Below are positions 6,662 through 12,762 of a DNA stretch of 12,762 bases, piece by piece. The notes beneath the pieces were generated by a model, which was given only the letters and a program-made list of their open reading frames with translations, did no database searches and had not been told where the DNA came from. A program made the position numbers and the translations under genes. Source of the stretch: Clostridiaceae bacterium. GTDB lineage: Bacteria > Bacillota > Clostridia > Oscillospirales > Acutalibacteraceae. Where the stretch lies: NCBI GenBank assembly GCA_016295895.1, contig JAEDKI010000045.1:1-12762 (forward strand), written 5' to 3'. Position 1 is the first letter of the stretch, and every line of letters begins with the position of its first letter.

Positions 6662-7123
6662 ATGCAAATTGAAGAAGGCGCAATAGTCAGCGGAAAAGTA
6701 ACGGGCGTAACGGATTTCGGTGCGTTTGTTGAAATTGAAGGCGGCAAGACGGGTATGATACATATTTCCGAGGTTGCCTCCAATTACATCAAAGACATCA
6801 AGGAATACATTTCTGTCGGCCAGGAAGTCAAAACGAAAGTTATTTCGGTTTCACCCGACGGAAAGATAAGTCTTTCAATCAGAAAGCTTAACGAACAGCC
6901 GAAGGAACAGCGTCCTCAGAAGCCGAGAGGCGAGAGACGCCCCGCTCCCAAGGTCTGGAACGGTCAGAAAGCAAGCGCTCCTCCCGCAGGTGAAAAGCAG
7001 TCCTTTGAGGATATGATGGCAAGATTCAAGCAGGTTAGCGACGAGAAAATGACCGATCTCAAAAGAGCCAGCGACTCAAAGAGAGGCGGCGGAGGATATT
7101 CCCGCAGAGGCTCAAATAAATAA
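6662..7123 (+). CDS. yabR: S1-domain RNA-binding protein (YabR-like)
   Basis: One S1 fold occupies residues 3-75: GAIVSGKVTGVTDFGAFVEI, then GMIHISEVASNYIKDIKEYI, then GKISLSIRKL. A low-complexity tail rich in Lys, Arg, Pro and Gly follows. It carries a short conserved-looking patch SFEDMMARFKQVSDEKMTDL (114-133) and ends in a Gly/Arg segment typical of RNA-binding tails. The length of 153 residues compares with about 128 for B. subtilis YabR. Its exact role is unknown, though ribosome or mRNA association is likely from the domain. The ribosome site GGAAGGA ends 12 bases before the ATG, a somewhat long spacing, but the protein start matches relatives. A terminator follows within six bases. 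Confidence 0.88.
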   Translation: MQIEEGAIVSGKVTGVTDFGAFVEIEGGKTGMIHISEVASNYIKDIKEYISVGQEVKTKVISVSPDGKISLSIRKLNEQPKEQRPQKPRGERRPAPKVWNGQKASAPPAGEKQSFEDMMARFKQVSDEKMTDLKRASDSKRGGGGYSRRGSNK

Positions 7124-7128
7124 ACCTG

Positions 7129-7155
7129 ACGGGGGCTTTGCCTCCGTTTTATTTT
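7129..7155 (+). terminator. Intrinsic terminator after the S1-domain gene
   Basis: The stem ACGGGGGC / GCCTCCGT (8 bp with one G-T pair) has a three-base loop and is followed by TTT-A-TTTT. It closes the rqcP-yabPQ-divIC-S1 block. Confidence 0.85.
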
Positions 7156-7158
7156 AAG

Positions 7159-7173
7159 GGCAGCCATACTGCC
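7159..7173 (+). other. Short hairpin in front of the fumarase ribosome site
   Basis: GGCAG and CTGCC form a perfect 5-bp stem around CCATA. ATAC (7166-7169) could alternatively pair with GTAT (7175-7178), next to AAGGAG at 7180. It may be chance or a minor leader structure. Confidence 0.25.
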
Positions 7174-7192
7174 GGTATCAAGGAGAATTTTT

Positions 7193-8035
7193 ATGCGTGA
7201 TTTGGATGTTTCGATAATTGAGCAGGCTGTCAGAGATTTATGTATTTCTGCAAACAAGATATTACCGCCTGAGCTTGAAAACAGAATATCCTTTTGTGCG
7301 GGCTGTGAATGCGAGGAACTGCCCAAAAGCATAATGAATTCTCTCGGTGAAAACATTGAAGCCGCAAAAGAGCTTGATATTCCCGTTTGCCAGGATACGG
7401 GCATGGCTGTTGTGTTTGCCGAAATAGGGCAGGAGGTTCACCTGACGGGCGGCGGCTTTGAAGAAGCGGTCAACAAAGGCGTTTCAAGGGGCTACACCGA
7501 GGGCTTCCTCAGATGCTCTGTTGTTAAAGATCCGCTCAGAAGAGTCAATACGGGCGATAACACTCCTGCGGTTATTCACACAAGAATAGTTGACGGCGAT
7601 AAAGTCAGAATAACGGTTGCGCCCAAGGGCTTCGGAAGTGAAAACATGAGTTGTCTCAAAATGTTCACTCCTTCAGCTACAAGGCAGGATATAATTGATT
7701 TCGTTGTTGAATCCGCAAGAAAAGCGGGCAGTAACCCTTGCCCGCCAATGGTTCTCGGAGTCGGCATAGGCGGAACTTTTGAGCAATGCGCTTTGCTTGC
7801 AAAGATTGCGCTTTGCAGAAATATCGACGAGCCTAACGCCGATGAATATTATTCATCAATGGAAAAAGAAATGCTTGACGGAGTTAACGCTCTCGGTATA
7901 GGTCCTCAGGGCTTTGGCGGAAAAACCACCGCACTTTCGGTTGCAATCGAAGCAAGGCCTACTCACATTGCAGGGCTTCCCGTTGCAGTCAATGTCGGCT
8001 GTCATGTTACCCGCCACGCAAGCGTTGAGCTTTAA
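7193..8035 (+). CDS. Class I fumarate hydratase (or tartrate dehydratase), alpha subunit
   Basis: This 280-residue protein corresponds to the N-terminal half of class I [4Fe-4S] fumarases, which interconvert fumarate and malate. Candidate cluster ligands are C66 in CQDTGMAVVF, C183 in NPCPPMVLGVGIGGTFEQC, and C270 near the end, in the position of the CHAARHA motif of relatives (here CHVTRHA). The end of the protein matches the normal alpha-subunit terminus, so it is complete. AAGGAG (7180-7185) lies seven bases before the ATG. Two-subunit enzymes normally have the beta subunit immediately downstream; here the next gene is hpf, so the partner must be elsewhere or missing. L-tartrate dehydratase alpha is a possible alternative identity. 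Confidence 0.88.
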   Translation: MRDLDVSIIEQAVRDLCISANKILPPELENRISFCAGCECEELPKSIMNSLGENIEAAKELDIPVCQDTGMAVVFAEIGQEVHLTGGGFEEAVNKGVSRGYTEGFLRCSVVKDPLRRVNTGDNTPAVIHTRIVDGDKVRITVAPKGFGSENMSCLKMFTPSATRQDIIDFVVESARKAGSNPCPPMVLGVGIGGTFEQCALLAKIALCRNIDEPNADEYYSSMEKEMLDGVNALGIGPQGFGGKTTALSVAIEARPTHIAGLPVAVNVGCHVTRHASVEL

Positions 8036-8121
8036 TTCGCCGATATTTCAAAAAATTAATAGTTTGTTTATATATTTTATAATAAAAATTTCCAAAACTA
8101 CTTTATTTTTTTGTGAATATA

Positions 8122-8130
8122 TGCTATAAT
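8122..8130 (+). promoter_or_regulatory. Extended -10 promoter for hpf
   Basis: TGCTATAAT is a perfect extended -10 element for the main sigma factor, lying in an AT-rich 142-base gap. The expected -35 region (about 8102-8107) is poor, as is common with extended -10 sites. Transcription would start near 8137. Confidence 0.65.
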
Positions 8131-8136
8131 ACAGTC

Positions 8137-8150
8137 GAAGCTAAAGCTTC
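8137..8150 (+). other. Hairpin at the predicted 5' end of the hpf transcript
   Basis: GAAGC-TAAA-GCTTC folds into a 5-bp stem with a four-base loop, seven bases after the -10 element. A hairpin at the very 5' end could protect the mRNA from decay. This is an inference from position only. Confidence 0.35.
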
Positions 8151-8177
8151 AACAGCTTATTAAAAGGGGATGACTGT

Positions 8178-8705
8178 ATGAAAATGACAATTACAGGGCG
8201 CAAGTGCTCACCCAGAGATTCCTTCAAGGAACACGCTGAAAAGAAACTCGCAAAAATTGAGCGCTTCTTCGGCTCCGATGTGGAGGCGAAGGTTACGGTA
8301 ACTGTTGAGAAGTCATCACAATCCGTTGAAATCACCGTTAATAACGGCGGCATGATTTTCAGAGCCCAGGAGAGAGCGGAAAACATGAACGAAGCTCTTG
8401 ACAAATGTGTTGACACCCTTATCAGGCAAATCAGAAAGAACAAGACCCGTGTTGAGAAAAAGCTTCGCTCCGGCAGCTTTGAGGCGTTTGCCGATGAAGC
8501 CGATGTTCAGGAGGAAGTTGAGTTTGAGCTTGTCAGAAAAAAGACTGTCAGTCTCAAGCCTCAGTCGGTTGAGGAAGCAATTTTGCAGATGAATCTTCTT
8601 GATCATCAGTTCTATGTTTTCCTTGATGACGAACACGGCGATGTCAGCGTTGTCTATAGACGCAATGACGGAGGTTACGGCCTTATCACGCCTGAGATTG
8701 AATAA
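8178..8705 (+). CDS. hpf: Ribosome hibernation promoting factor, long form
   Basis: The 175-residue protein has the S30AE/HPF domain at about 1-97, starting MKMTITGRKCSPRDSFKEHA and including KKLAKIERFF. A short acidic linker (about 98-113) leads to the C-terminal dimerisation domain at about 115-173, with VSLKPQSVEEAILQMNLLDH and YRRNDGGYGLI. Long HPF binds the 30S decoding region in stationary phase and pairs ribosomes into inactive 100S dimers through the C-terminal domain. AAGGGG (8164-8169) lies eight bases before the ATG. The gene appears monocistronic, with an extended -10 promoter upstream and a strong terminator downstream. Confidence 0.96.
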   Translation: MKMTITGRKCSPRDSFKEHAEKKLAKIERFFGSDVEAKVTVTVEKSSQSVEITVNNGGMIFRAQERAENMNEALDKCVDTLIRQIRKNKTRVEKKLRSGSFEAFADEADVQEEVEFELVRKKTVSLKPQSVEEAILQMNLLDHQFYVFLDDEHGDVSVVYRRNDGGYGLITPEIE

Positions 8706-8736
8706 TCTTCACGGCTTGATGCAATATAGTGATTTG

Positions 8737-8773
8737 CCGGCGGGAATCATTCTTCTGGTTCCCGCCGGTTTTT
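8737..8773 (+). terminator. Strong intrinsic terminator after hpf
   Basis: CCGGCGGGAA pairs perfectly with TTCCCGCCGG. The stem extends inward by TCA/TGG with one G-T pair, to 13 bp around a six-base loop, and TTTTT follows. Confidence 0.95.
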
Positions 8774-8808
8774 AGGTAAATTTGTAATTCTACAGGAGAT
8801 ATTCTTTA

Positions 8809-9924
8809 ATGAAAATTGATTTTGTGATACCCTGCCTGCTCGGCATGGAATCCTTGATTTCATCAGAGCTTCGTGAAATGGGGGCTGAAAATGTCAATGC
8901 CGAAAACGGCAGAGTCCTTTTCAGCGGAGACGCCAACATGCTTGCAAGGGTCAATATCTGCTCCCGATTTGCGGAAAGAGTTCAGATTCTTGTCGGCTCA
9001 TTTGAGGCAAGAAGCTTTGAAGAGCTTTTTCAGGGCACAAAGGCTCTGCCTTGGGAAGAATGGATAGGTTCTCTTGATGCTTTTCCCGTTAAAGGCTATT
9101 CAATCAATTCCGGGCTTTTCAGCACGAGAGACTGCCAGTCAATCATCAAAAAAGCCGTTGTTGAAAGGCTTCGCTCAAAATACCATATTGAATGGTTTGA
9201 GGAGACGGGTCCCGTTCATCAGATTCAGTTTTCAATAATGAAAGATAAGGTATCGCTTCTGATTGATACCTCGGGATACGGGCTTCATAAAAGAGGCTAC
9301 AGGCTTGACGCCAACGGTGCGCCGATTAAGGAAACTCTTGCGGCGGCGCTTTGCAGTTTGTCCTGCCTTCGCCCGTATCATAAGCTTTATGACCCGATGT
9401 GCGGCTCGGGAACAATTCTCATTGAGGGAGCAATGATGGCGGCAAATATTGCTCCGGGCATTAACCGCCGGTTCTCTGCGGAACGCTTCGGCGTTATTGA
9501 CAGAGCGGTTTGGGAGCAGGAGAGGGAGAGGGCAAGAAGCCTTGAACGACCCTGCGACGATTTTGAGGCTTTCGGCTCGGACATTGACCCAAAAGCGATT
9601 GAAATTGCAAAAATCAACGCCAAAAGAGCCGGTGTTGACGGGAAAATTAATTTTTATGTTGCCGATGTCTCCGATTTCAAGCCGCAGACCGATAGGGGAA
9701 CGCTTATCTGCAATCCGCCTTACGGCGAAAGACTGCTTGACTTGACAGAATGCGAAAAACTATATAAAATAATGGGCGGTATTTTCGAGAGAAAAAAGGG
9801 CTGGTCTTACAGTATAATAAGCCCCGATGAAGAATTTGAAAAAGCCTTCGGCAGAAAAGCCGATAAACGCAGAAAGCTTTATAACGGCATGATTAAATGC
9901 CAACTCTTTATGTATTACAAATAA
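8809..9924 (+). CDS. THUMP-domain class I SAM-dependent rRNA methyltransferase (RlmL/YpsC-like)
   Basis: In this 371-residue protein, residues 1-155 form the N-terminal ferredoxin-like plus THUMP RNA-binding region. A Rossmann methyltransferase follows, with DPMCGSGT (195-202, SAM binding), GSDID (256-260, ribose contact) and the catalytic NPPYGERL (302-309), the pattern of N-methylation of a base amino group. E. coli RlmL's N-terminal half makes m2G2445 in 23S rRNA, and B. subtilis YpsC is the close relative. The exact site modified here is inferred. AGGAG (8794-8798) lies ten bases before the ATG. The gene follows the hpf terminator and ends 20 bases before the lipid kinase start, so these may share a transcript. 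Confidence 0.92.
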   Translation: MKIDFVIPCLLGMESLISSELREMGAENVNAENGRVLFSGDANMLARVNICSRFAERVQILVGSFEARSFEELFQGTKALPWEEWIGSLDAFPVKGYSINSGLFSTRDCQSIIKKAVVERLRSKYHIEWFEETGPVHQIQFSIMKDKVSLLIDTSGYGLHKRGYRLDANGAPIKETLAAALCSLSCLRPYHKLYDPMCGSGTILIEGAMMAANIAPGINRRFSAERFGVIDRAVWEQERERARSLERPCDDFEAFGSDIDPKAIEIAKINAKRAGVDGKINFYVADVSDFKPQTDRGTLICNPPYGERLLDLTECEKLYKIMGGIFERKKGWSYSIISPDEEFEKAFGRKADKRRKLYNGMIKCQLFMYYK

Positions 9925-9929
9925 ATAAT

Positions 9930-9935
9930 GAGAGG
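9930..9935 (+). promoter_or_regulatory. Ribosome binding site that sets the lipid kinase start
   Basis: GAGAGG lies nine bases before TTG 9945. The longer frame from ATG 9897 overlaps the methyltransferase gene and would put this site inside the coding region. Confidence 0.7.
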
Positions 9936-9944
9936 TTGTTTGAA

Positions 9945-10892
9945 TTGAAGCATGTATTTTTGGTTAATCCCATGGCAGGTCAGGGCAAAGGTAAAGCTCT
10001 GAATTTCATCAAGCCTAAAATCGAGGAAGTCTGCAACAAGTATTCGCTCGATTTTGAGATTTGCGTTACTCATGCAAAGGGAGAGGGCATTGAATTAGTC
10101 AGAGAAAGAGCCAAAACGGGCGAAGAAATCAGATTCTATGCTTGCGGAGGTGACGGAACTCTTTATGATGTTGTCAACGGCGCGTTCGGCTACAAAAACG
10201 CTCAGGTTGCCGTTATTCCTCTCGGTTCGGGCAACGATTTTATACGCTGCTTCGGCACGATAGATGAATACCTCGTGCTTGAGGATCAGATTAACGGCGT
10301 TCCCGTTGAATTTGATGTTATCAAATGCGACGACGAAATCGCAATTAACCAATGCTCAATGGGTATGGACGCCGAGGTTTGCGCCATGCAGGGCAAAATC
10401 AAAAAGCTTCCGCTTGTAACGGGCGAGGGGGCTTACTATATCGGTTGTCTTTATGCAATAGTCAAAAAATTCCATAACCATTTCACAATCCGCATTGATG
10501 ACGGCGAAGAAATATCGCAAGACTGCCTTTTCTGCTTCTGCGGCAATTCAAAATATTACGGCGGCGGTTTCAAGGCCGCTCCGCTTGCAGAACCCGATGA
10601 CGGCCTGCTTGATTTCATTATTGTTGAAAGCAAGCTGAGCAGAGCAAAGCTGACAACCCTGCTCAATAAATATAAGAGAGGCGAGCACCTCGATTGGGAT
10701 ATCACTACCTTCAAGAGAGGCAAAAAGCTCGTTATTCACAGCGACCATCCCGCCGCAGTTAATGTTGACGGAGAAATTAAATATGTGACCGACACTTCGT
10801 TTGAAATAATCGAAAAGGGAATAACCTATGTTGTTCCCGCAAAGTCACCGTTTCTTAAGGAGAGAGAAAAGCGTTTAGCTGAAATAAAATGA
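9945..10892 (+). CDS. Diacylglycerol kinase family lipid kinase (DagK/YegS type)
   Basis: This soluble, cytosolic-facing enzyme of 315 residues is predicted to phosphorylate a lipid alcohol such as diacylglycerol with ATP. Hallmarks are KHVFLVNPMAGQGKG at the N-terminus, the nucleotide-binding GGDGT (68-72), PLGSGNDF (92-99), GGGFKAAPLAEPDDGLLD (206-223) and NVDGE (273-277). TTG 9945 is chosen because the resulting N-terminus matches the family's usual MKHVFxxNP start and has a ribosome site. Starting at ATG 9897 would add 16 residues that merely read through the end of the upstream gene. Its stop overlaps the next ATG by four bases (ATGA), so it is translationally coupled to the phosphoesterase. 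The true lipid substrate is unknown. Confidence 0.9.
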   Translation: MKHVFLVNPMAGQGKGKALNFIKPKIEEVCNKYSLDFEICVTHAKGEGIELVRERAKTGEEIRFYACGGDGTLYDVVNGAFGYKNAQVAVIPLGSGNDFIRCFGTIDEYLVLEDQINGVPVEFDVIKCDDEIAINQCSMGMDAEVCAMQGKIKKLPLVTGEGAYYIGCLYAIVKKFHNHFTIRIDDGEEISQDCLFCFCGNSKYYGGGFKAAPLAEPDDGLLDFIIVESKLSRAKLTTLLNKYKRGEHLDWDITTFKRGKKLVIHSDHPAAVNVDGEIKYVTDTSFEIIEKGITYVVPAKSPFLKEREKRLAEIK

Positions 10893-12025
10893 GAAATTCT
10901 AATAAAATAACTTTCAGACCCGACGGCAAGCTTGTTATAATGCAGGTCAGCGATGCGCAGGATATGAAATATGTCCGCAAAGCGATGGTTAAAATGCTTG
11001 ACAGGGCATATGACTGCATCAAACCCGATATTGTGCTTTTTACGGGCGATAACATTCTCGGCAATCATTTGCTTGACGCACGCTTCGGCAGCCGTCAAAT
11101 AGCTTCGGGCAAAGCCGCAACGATGCAGGTTATGAAAGAATCGATTGATAACATCGTTGCTCCGCTTGAAAAAAGAAAAATACCCTTTGCAATGATTTTC
11201 GGCAATCACGATGACCGCAATCTTGTTTCAAAGGATGAGCAGGCTGATATTTACCGCAGTTATTCGATGTGTCTGCCGATGAATAACCGCAACGGCAGAG
11301 TTGACTGCGATACATACAATATTCCCGTTTATCCGTATGACGGAGACAAGCCGATTTTTAACATATGGATGCTGGACAGCGCTTGGTATGACAAAAAGAA
11401 CGATAAATGCCATGAAGCGGTTAAGCCAGAGACCGTTGAATGGTATAAAGCGGAATCGGCAAAGCTCAGAGAGCAAAACGGCGGAGAACCCGTTCCGTCG
11501 TTAATGTTTTTGCATATTCCTCTGCCGGAGATATTGAATCTTCTGGAGCCCTGCGGCGAAAACGATGTCGGAGCTGTCAAAACTCCGCAAAACGATTTTT
11601 GCAGGCTGAAAGAATCGGTCAGAGGAAAAATGTGTGAATATCCGAGCGTTCTCAGCGATTCTGCGGGCTTGTTTGACGCAATCCGGGAGTGCGGAGATGT
11701 TCGTTCGGTAGTTTCGGGTCACGATCATCCGAACTGCTTTGAAGGAAAATATGACGGAGTTGAATTTGTTCAGACATCCTGTGCTTCTTTCCGTTGCTAC
11801 GGCAACGAAATGAGGGGAGTCAGAGTCTTTGAAATCGACCAAAGAGATCCTCGGGATGTTTTGACTTATTTCTTTAATTATTATGATTTGTGCGGCAGGG
11901 GAGTTGGCGCAAAACTGCAATATTTTTGGGATGCAGATGAAAAAGAAAAGCAGAAATCCGCTCTTCTTGCCGGAACGGCGGCAGTTACTGCGGGGTTGGT
12001 AACTGCTTTAATAAAGAAGAAATAA
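10889..12025 (+). CDS. Calcineurin-like metallophosphoesterase with C-terminal membrane tail
   Basis: The 378-residue protein has the metallophosphoesterase motif set in order: D22 in SDAQD, GDN (53-55), GNHDD (105-109), H209 in FLHIP, and GHDH (277-280). The first motif is D-x-Q, not the usual D-x-H, so one metal ligand is substituted by Q24. There is no signal peptide. The last 22 residues, from about 357, form a hydrophobic run SALLAGTAAVTAGLVTALI ending in KKK, which looks like a tail anchor holding the catalytic domain at the cytoplasmic face of the membrane. The general fold resembles Dcr2-like phosphatases. The start overlaps the lipid kinase stop (ATGA) and has no clear ribosome site of its own. 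The substrate is unknown; phospholipids or phosphorylated lipid head groups are a guess from context. Confidence 0.85.
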   Translation: MRNSNKITFRPDGKLVIMQVSDAQDMKYVRKAMVKMLDRAYDCIKPDIVLFTGDNILGNHLLDARFGSRQIASGKAATMQVMKESIDNIVAPLEKRKIPFAMIFGNHDDRNLVSKDEQADIYRSYSMCLPMNNRNGRVDCDTYNIPVYPYDGDKPIFNIWMLDSAWYDKKNDKCHEAVKPETVEWYKAESAKLREQNGGEPVPSLMFLHIPLPEILNLLEPCGENDVGAVKTPQNDFCRLKESVRGKMCEYPSVLSDSAGLFDAIRECGDVRSVVSGHDHPNCFEGKYDGVEFVQTSCASFRCYGNEMRGVRVFEIDQRDPRDVLTYFFNYYDLCGRGVGAKLQYFWDADEKEKQKSALLAGTAAVTAGLVTALIKKK

Positions 12026-12051
12026 TAAATAAAATGTAAAAGAGGGTAAAA

Positions 12052-12717
12052 ATGAATACTAATCTGAAAAAGCTGCTTTCGCTCGTTTTGGCGGCTGTCA
12101 TGCTGTTTTCGGCGGCGTGTGTAACGGCTTATGCCGACGGATCTTTAACCGAGCAAGAGGATGAAAATGAAATTGTTGCAACGGTTTCAATTTGTTCCTG
12201 CATTTATTTCTTCCCGATTTCGGGTCATACATGGATTTATGTTGAAAATCTGTCCGACAGGGTACAGCGGGTCGGCCTTTATGACCTGCCGGTCGGTCAG
12301 GGTGTATCAATAGGTTCGTTTTCATTTTCGGTTGCCGACGGTTGGGGCGTTTATTATAACATTGAAGCTTTCAGAGAAAACCGCGACAACAATTCCTCAA
12401 ATCATTGGACAAAGACAAAGGAACTTACGCAGAGCGAGCTTGATTCTCTCAGCAATAATATAGCCAACTATGTGAATTATTGGGACTTTTATTTTAACTG
12501 CGCTTTCTTTGCTTTTTCAATATGGAATTCGGTTTCGGGAGATTTCCTGATTCCGCTTGTAATCCCTGCAATTTCTCAGCTTGAGGTTATTCTTGCAGGC
12601 GGCAAAAAAGGCGTTCTTGAAATGTATGAGCCTACCGAGGATCAGGTTTTCAGACAGAGAGGTTCGGGTGGTTCGGCATATCTCGAACCCGTCAGCGTCA
12701 GGACTATCAACAGTTGA
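12052..12717 (+). CDS. Secreted protein of unrecognised family, possible permuted papain-fold enzyme
   Basis: The 221-residue protein has a clear signal peptide: a basic NLKK start, a hydrophobic core at about 8-24, and a likely cleavage after AYA at 28. C23 does not sit in a convincing lipobox, so I do not call it a lipoprotein. The mature part contains GHTWIYVEN (58-66), GVYYNIEAF (99-107) and FNCAFFAFSIWNSVSG (148-163). A His followed much later by an Asn-Cys pair at a helix start recalls circularly permuted NlpC/P60 (LRAT-like) enzymes, with H59 and C150 as candidate catalytic residues. This is inference from a motif; I do not recognise the family. AGAGGG (12041-12046) lies five bases before the ATG. 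It starts 26 bases after the phosphoesterase and may share its transcript. No terminator is visible in the 45 bases that remain. Confidence 0.75.
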   Translation: MNTNLKKLLSLVLAAVMLFSAACVTAYADGSLTEQEDENEIVATVSICSCIYFFPISGHTWIYVENLSDRVQRVGLYDLPVGQGVSIGSFSFSVADGWGVYYNIEAFRENRDNNSSNHWTKTKELTQSELDSLSNNIANYVNYWDFYFNCAFFAFSIWNSVSGDFLIPLVIPAISQLEVILAGGKKGVLEMYEPTEDQVFRQRGSGGSAYLEPVSVRTINS

Positions 12718-12762
12718 TTTGTTAAAAATTGCAGTTTATAAAGAATGAGAGAAATGTCAAAA

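Noticed and set aside
8102..8130. Possible sigma-H promoter before hpf (GAAT at 8115-8118).
   Set aside because: The -35 AGGA box is absent and the base pattern before GAAT does not fit; the extended -10 TGCTATAAT explains the site better.
8131..8177. ACAGTC (8131-8136) and GACTGT (8172-8177) are complementary and enclose the hpf ribosome site, suggesting a translation switch.
   Set aside because: The predicted transcript start is about 8137, so ACAGTC would not be in the RNA; it is probably chance unless transcription starts upstream.
12052..12140. Lipoprotein signal at C23 of the last gene.
   Set aside because: The residues before C23 (FSAAC) lack the Leu/Val/Ile at -3 expected of a lipobox, while AYA at 26-28 gives an ordinary signal peptidase site.
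12718..12762. Possible start of another gene (ATG at 12754 with GAGA before it).
   Set aside because: Only three codons remain and the ribosome site is weak; nothing can be supported.

Overview
The window reads as a chromosomal segment from a spore-forming member of the Clostridia, most likely a gut Oscillospirales/Ruminococcaceae-type organism. This is inferred from three things: the yabP-yabQ sporulation genes, a block in the same order as the Bacillus subtilis yabM-yabN-yabO-yabP-yabQ-divIC-yabR region (with hup inserted, as I recall it in Clostridia), and a stand-alone class I fumarase alpha-type subunit. All 14 genes lie on the + strand. They are tightly packed; no gap exceeds about 150 bases. 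I see no mobile element, CRISPR array, tRNA or rRNA.

Layout. (1) Positions 2-3932 hold the 3' part of hemZ (its start is outside the window), a P-loop nucleoside (uridine-type) kinase lacking the long N-terminal region of its usual relatives, and a SpoVB/MurJ-family lipid flippase. (2) Positions 3965-5139 hold mazG and the nucleoid protein HU, ending at a strong intrinsic terminator. (3) Positions 5188-7155 hold rqcP (ribosome quality control), yabP and yabQ (spore coat/cortex), divIC (division) and an S1-domain RNA-binding protein, closed by a second terminator. A sigma-E-like promoter can be read in front of yabP and a sigma-A-like promoter inside the end of yabQ. The sporulation pair can therefore be switched separately from the division and housekeeping genes around it. 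(4) Positions 7193-8773 hold a fumarate hydratase alpha-type subunit without an adjacent beta subunit, then hpf (ribosome hibernation) with its own extended -10 promoter and a strong terminator. (5) Positions 8809-12717 hold a THUMP-type rRNA methyltransferase, a diacylglycerol-kinase-family lipid kinase, an overlapping metallophosphoesterase with a C-terminal membrane tail, and a secreted protein of unrecognised family with a possible His/Cys catalytic pair.

Four genes need start corrections relative to their longest open frames (SpoVB-like, mazG, yabP, lipid kinase); in each case the ribosome binding site sits inside the longest frame. The conserved core is ordinary. The least explained part is the 3' end: the translationally coupled lipid kinase and tail-anchored phosphoesterase, followed by the secreted papain-fold-like candidate. 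I regard these as leads, not a demonstrated new system.
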